A stretch of 64,000 nucleotides of DNA, from NCBI GenBank assembly GCA_947499635.1, contig CANMPD010000014.1:28888-92887 (forward strand). Reading direction: 5' to 3'. The position numbers were made by a program, and so were the translations under genes. Below are positions 61,896 to 64,000 of the stretch, piece after piece. Each line of letters opens with the position of its first letter. Position 1 is the stretch's first letter. This DNA comes from an uncultured Paracoccaceae bacterium (GTDB lineage Bacteria > Pseudomonadota > Alphaproteobacteria > Rhodobacterales > Rhodobacteraceae). The notes beneath the pieces are model-generated. The model saw nothing but the letters and a program-made list of their open reading frames with translations, had not been told where the DNA came from and searched no databases.

Positions 61896-64000
61896 ATGTC
61901 AAATAGTACAGAGCTTGCGGGTACACTCGATCAAGGCGCGACAATTGTTGTCTCTTCTAGTGCTGAGTTGGACGCGGCTCTTGATGTGCTCAGTTCTAAT
62001 GGCGGCGGGACGATTTTAGTGGAAAGCACGGATACGCCTTATTCGATTTCCACCTATCAGGCTGGCAGTGCGGATGGGCTCATTACGATCACTGCAGCTG
62101 ACCCCGAAAACCCGCCTTTGTTTGACCAAATTAAGTTATCCAGCTCGCAAAATATCAGTTTCACCGACTTGCTATTTGATGGAAATCAAACGGGTACATC
62201 TGGCGGGGATGATCTTGAAATATACAATTCTAACGGGATTAGCTTTACCAATAACACCTTCATATCCACAGCCAATGATTTCTATGACGGCGAAGCCAGC
62301 GATGTCCTAGGGGGAACCCTAGCCTCGGTTTGGGGCAGCAGCGATTTTACCTTTTCGGGCAACACGGTTTCGAATTATTTTCAAGGGCTGTTTGTGGCCA
62401 ATGGAACCGATACGACGATTTCGGACAACAGCTTTAGCCAGATGACCGGCGATGGCCTGCGCCTGTCCGGTGTGGTCGACACGGTTGTGACGGGCAATGA
62501 ATTCAGCGATTGGCTGGGCTCGGAACATAGCTTTAACCACGACGATATGATCCAGGTGTGGTCCGCGAGTTATAATATCCAGAACACCGAAAACCTGCTT
62601 ATCCAGGACAATCTCTTTGATAGCGGCAATGGCACTGCGACGCAGACCATCTTTATCAACAACGAGACCTTCAGCAGCACCGGCGAAAGCTACGAAAATA
62701 TCACCATCGACGGCAATGTCATCTATAATGGCCACAGCCATGGTATCACGGTGAATGACGCCAATGACGTTACCATCACAGATAATGCGCTGATCTGGAA
62801 CCAAGACGCCTATATGCAGGGCACCTCCACAGCCCCTGAAATCGAACTGAACAATGTCACCAACGCAACGGTCAGTGGTAACTTGTCCAGCGGTATGGAT
62901 GTGGATGATCACAGCAATGATGTGACCCTCAGCGATAACATTGCAATTGATTATGTCGACAGCAGCTCACCGACATATGTCGGTGAGATTTTCGTCAATC
63001 TCGAATTCGGCGGAGAGGTCGATCTGCGCGATATGCAAATCGATCCAAATTCTGATTTCGCGGGATCTGGGCCGGATTTGTTGAACGGCCTCAGTACTGG
63101 CAGCGGTATGTTGGCGGTTCTGTCTCAAAGCGCCAGCAGCGACGATCTTCAGACGGTTGTGTATGACGCGGGCGCGACGGGTTTGATGGCGTCTGACTTG
63201 GATGCGGATGCGACCTATGAATGGGTGTTTATGGACGGTGACACGGTTGTTGGGACGGCAACGGGTGCGGTTGTGACGCAGCAGTACGACAGCGCTGGCA
63301 GCTATGATGTGACGCTGACGGTGACATCCGGCGACTACAGTGACAGCGTGACGCGCACAACAGAGGTCGCGGGGGATCAGTTGCTGAGTGTGAGCGCGTC
63401 TGATCTGTCGGACAGCAGCAGCTATGACACGACCGTGATTGTGCAGACCTCAGACGAGGTCACGGACGAAAGCGGGTTCCGCCTGGACGGGGACTCTAAA
63501 ATCATGACGGCGCGCAGTGGCGTGTCACATCTGGAAAGCTTTGACAGCTTTACCATCGAGATGGCGCTGCAGGTGGACACGGGCTCGACCGGCGTATTCC
63601 TGCACCGCTACGAGAGCTTTGCCGCCAGCGTTGAAGAAGACGGGTCGATCTCGATCTGGGTTCAGACCGATGAGGGGCGCTTTGAGATGCGCACCGATGG
63701 GGGCGTGATGCTGCCGGAACAATGGACGGTTCTGGATCTGGTGTTTGACGGCGGTGATGACAGCAGCGACGGGTTTGTGACGCTGTATGTTGACGGTGTT
63801 GCGCAGGCGACGATGGAGATCTCTGGCGAGGTGTCGACGGATTACGTGCGCAATATCACCTTTGGCAACACCTGGTCAGACAGTGTCGAAGGCTATGTGG
63901 ACGACATCGCGATCTATGCCACAGCCAAGGACAGCGACTGGGTTGCGACCTCGGTTGAGGGGTCACAGTACAGTGCGGACACTGGCGGCGCGGATGCGGC
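61896..64000 (+). CDS. Large secreted-type protein: beta-helix, PKD and LamG-like domains (3' end outside window)
   Basis: The frame opens at ATG 61896 after GGAG (eight bases) and stays open to the window edge, giving at least 701 residues. Residues about 1-375 are beta-helix coils, including a NHDDMIQVW cluster (Asn214-His215-Asp216-Asp217) like that in the preceding protein. About 420-500 is a PKD-like domain (TYEWVFMDGDTVVGTATG, then YDSAGSYDVTLTVTSG). About 505-695 is a LamG/concanavalin-like domain (FDSFTIEMALQVDTG, VDDIAIY). There is no Sec signal; the N-terminus and acidic composition suggest type I secretion with RTX repeats beyond the edge. It is likely a surface or matrix polysaccharide-binding or -modifying enzyme. 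A second start, ATG 61890, is too close to the ribosome-binding site. Confidence 0.82.
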   Translation, partial: MSNSTELAGTLDQGATIVVSSSAELDAALDVLSSNGGGTILVESTDTPYSISTYQAGSADGLITITAADPENPPLFDQIKLSSSQNISFTDLLFDGNQTGTSGGDDLEIYNSNGISFTNNTFISTANDFYDGEASDVLGGTLASVWGSSDFTFSGNTVSNYFQGLFVANGTDTTISDNSFSQMTGDGLRLSGVVDTVVTGNEFSDWLGSEHSFNHDDMIQVWSASYNIQNTENLLIQDNLFDSGNGTATQTIFINNETFSSTGESYENITIDGNVIYNGHSHGITVNDANDVTITDNALIWNQDAYMQGTSTAPEIELNNVTNATVSGNLSSGMDVDDHSNDVTLSDNIAIDYVDSSSPTYVGEIFVNLEFGGEVDLRDMQIDPNSDFAGSGPDLLNGLSTGSGMLAVLSQSASSDDLQTVVYDAGATGLMASDLDADATYEWVFMDGDTVVGTATGAVVTQQYDSAGSYDVTLTVTSGDYSDSVTRTTEVAGDQLLSVSASDLSDSSSYDTTVIVQTSDEVTDESGFRLDGDSKIMTARSGVSHLESFDSFTIEMALQVDTGSTGVFLHRYESFAASVEEDGSISIWVQTDEGRFEMRTDGGVMLPEQWTVLDLVFDGGDDSSDGFVTLYVDGVAQATMEISGEVSTDYVRNITFGNTWSDSVEGYVDDIAIYATAKDSDWVATSVEGSQYSADTGGADA

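Overview
The window reads as part of an extrachromosomal replicon of a marine alphaproteobacterium of the Roseobacter group (Rhodobacterales). The diagnostic block is the replication/partition module at about 40.0-44.5 kb: an RPA-type initiator (RepA-I class), an origin-like segment with a DnaA box and three 22-bp-spaced iterons, then parA and parB. A complete dTDP-L-rhamnose operon (rmlCBDA) lies on the same molecule. Rhamnose-operon RepA-I replicons are known in roseobacters as biofilm ('swim-or-stick') plasmids, and nearly everything else here makes, modifies or exports surface polysaccharide or is a secreted surface protein. The genus cannot be fixed from sequence reading alone. Both ends cut through genes, so the replicon is larger than the window.

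Layout. 0-3.6 kb: the C-terminus of an outer-membrane barrel protein, a rhomboid protease, exosortase XrtD fused to an EpsI domain, and one VPLPA-CTERM substrate. 3.6-5.1 kb: AT-rich spacer with one candidate small gene. 5.1-14.8 kb: exopolysaccharide sugar supply (ExoY-type priming transferase, GT4 enzyme, rmlABDC, an epimerase, a second priming transferase, a phosphatase, manC). 15.2-17.3 kb: serralysin-like RTX metalloprotease. 17.4-22.9 kb: minus-strand operon for UDP-uronic acids (ugd, UDP-GlcA epimerase) and a sialic-acid-type sugar (AGE-family epimerase, GT42 sialyltransferase-like protein, CMP-sialate synthetase fused to a HAD phosphatase). 23.0-33.1 kb: glycosyltransferases, two sulfotransferase-like proteins, an alpha/beta hydrolase and NeuB. 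33.2-37.3 kb: ABC capsule exporter parts KpsM, KpsE and KpsT plus a third sulfotransferase-like protein. 37.6-40.1 kb: propeller/RTX protein. 40.1-44.5 kb: replication and partition. 44.7-50.2 kb: WbpM/FlaA1-type dehydratase and a yjbH-yjbF-yjbE set. 50.5-55.9 kb: DUF2793 protein and the GT4-kpsF-kpsU-kpsD operon. 56.2-64 kb: GT2, pyruvyltransferase, Wzx-type flippase and two related beta-helix proteins, the second a large secreted-type protein (beta-helix, PKD, LamG) running off the end.

How it fits together (inference). The nucleotide-sugar genes can supply dTDP-Rha, GDP-Man, UDP-GlcA/GalA, CMP-Kdo and a CMP-nonulosonate. The glycosyltransferases, sulfotransferases, pyruvyltransferase and hydrolase would assemble and decorate one or more acidic glycans. 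Export parts of two pathways occur together: an ABC/Kps-type capsule route (KpsM, T, E, D, F, U, but no KpsC/KpsS seen) and a Wzx-type route (two priming transferases and a flippase, but no Wzy polymerase seen). The most unusual content is the sialylation set, with a fused CMP-sialate synthetase-phosphatase of the animal CMAS layout and a NeuB without the usual C-terminal antifreeze-like domain, next to three sulfotransferase-like genes.
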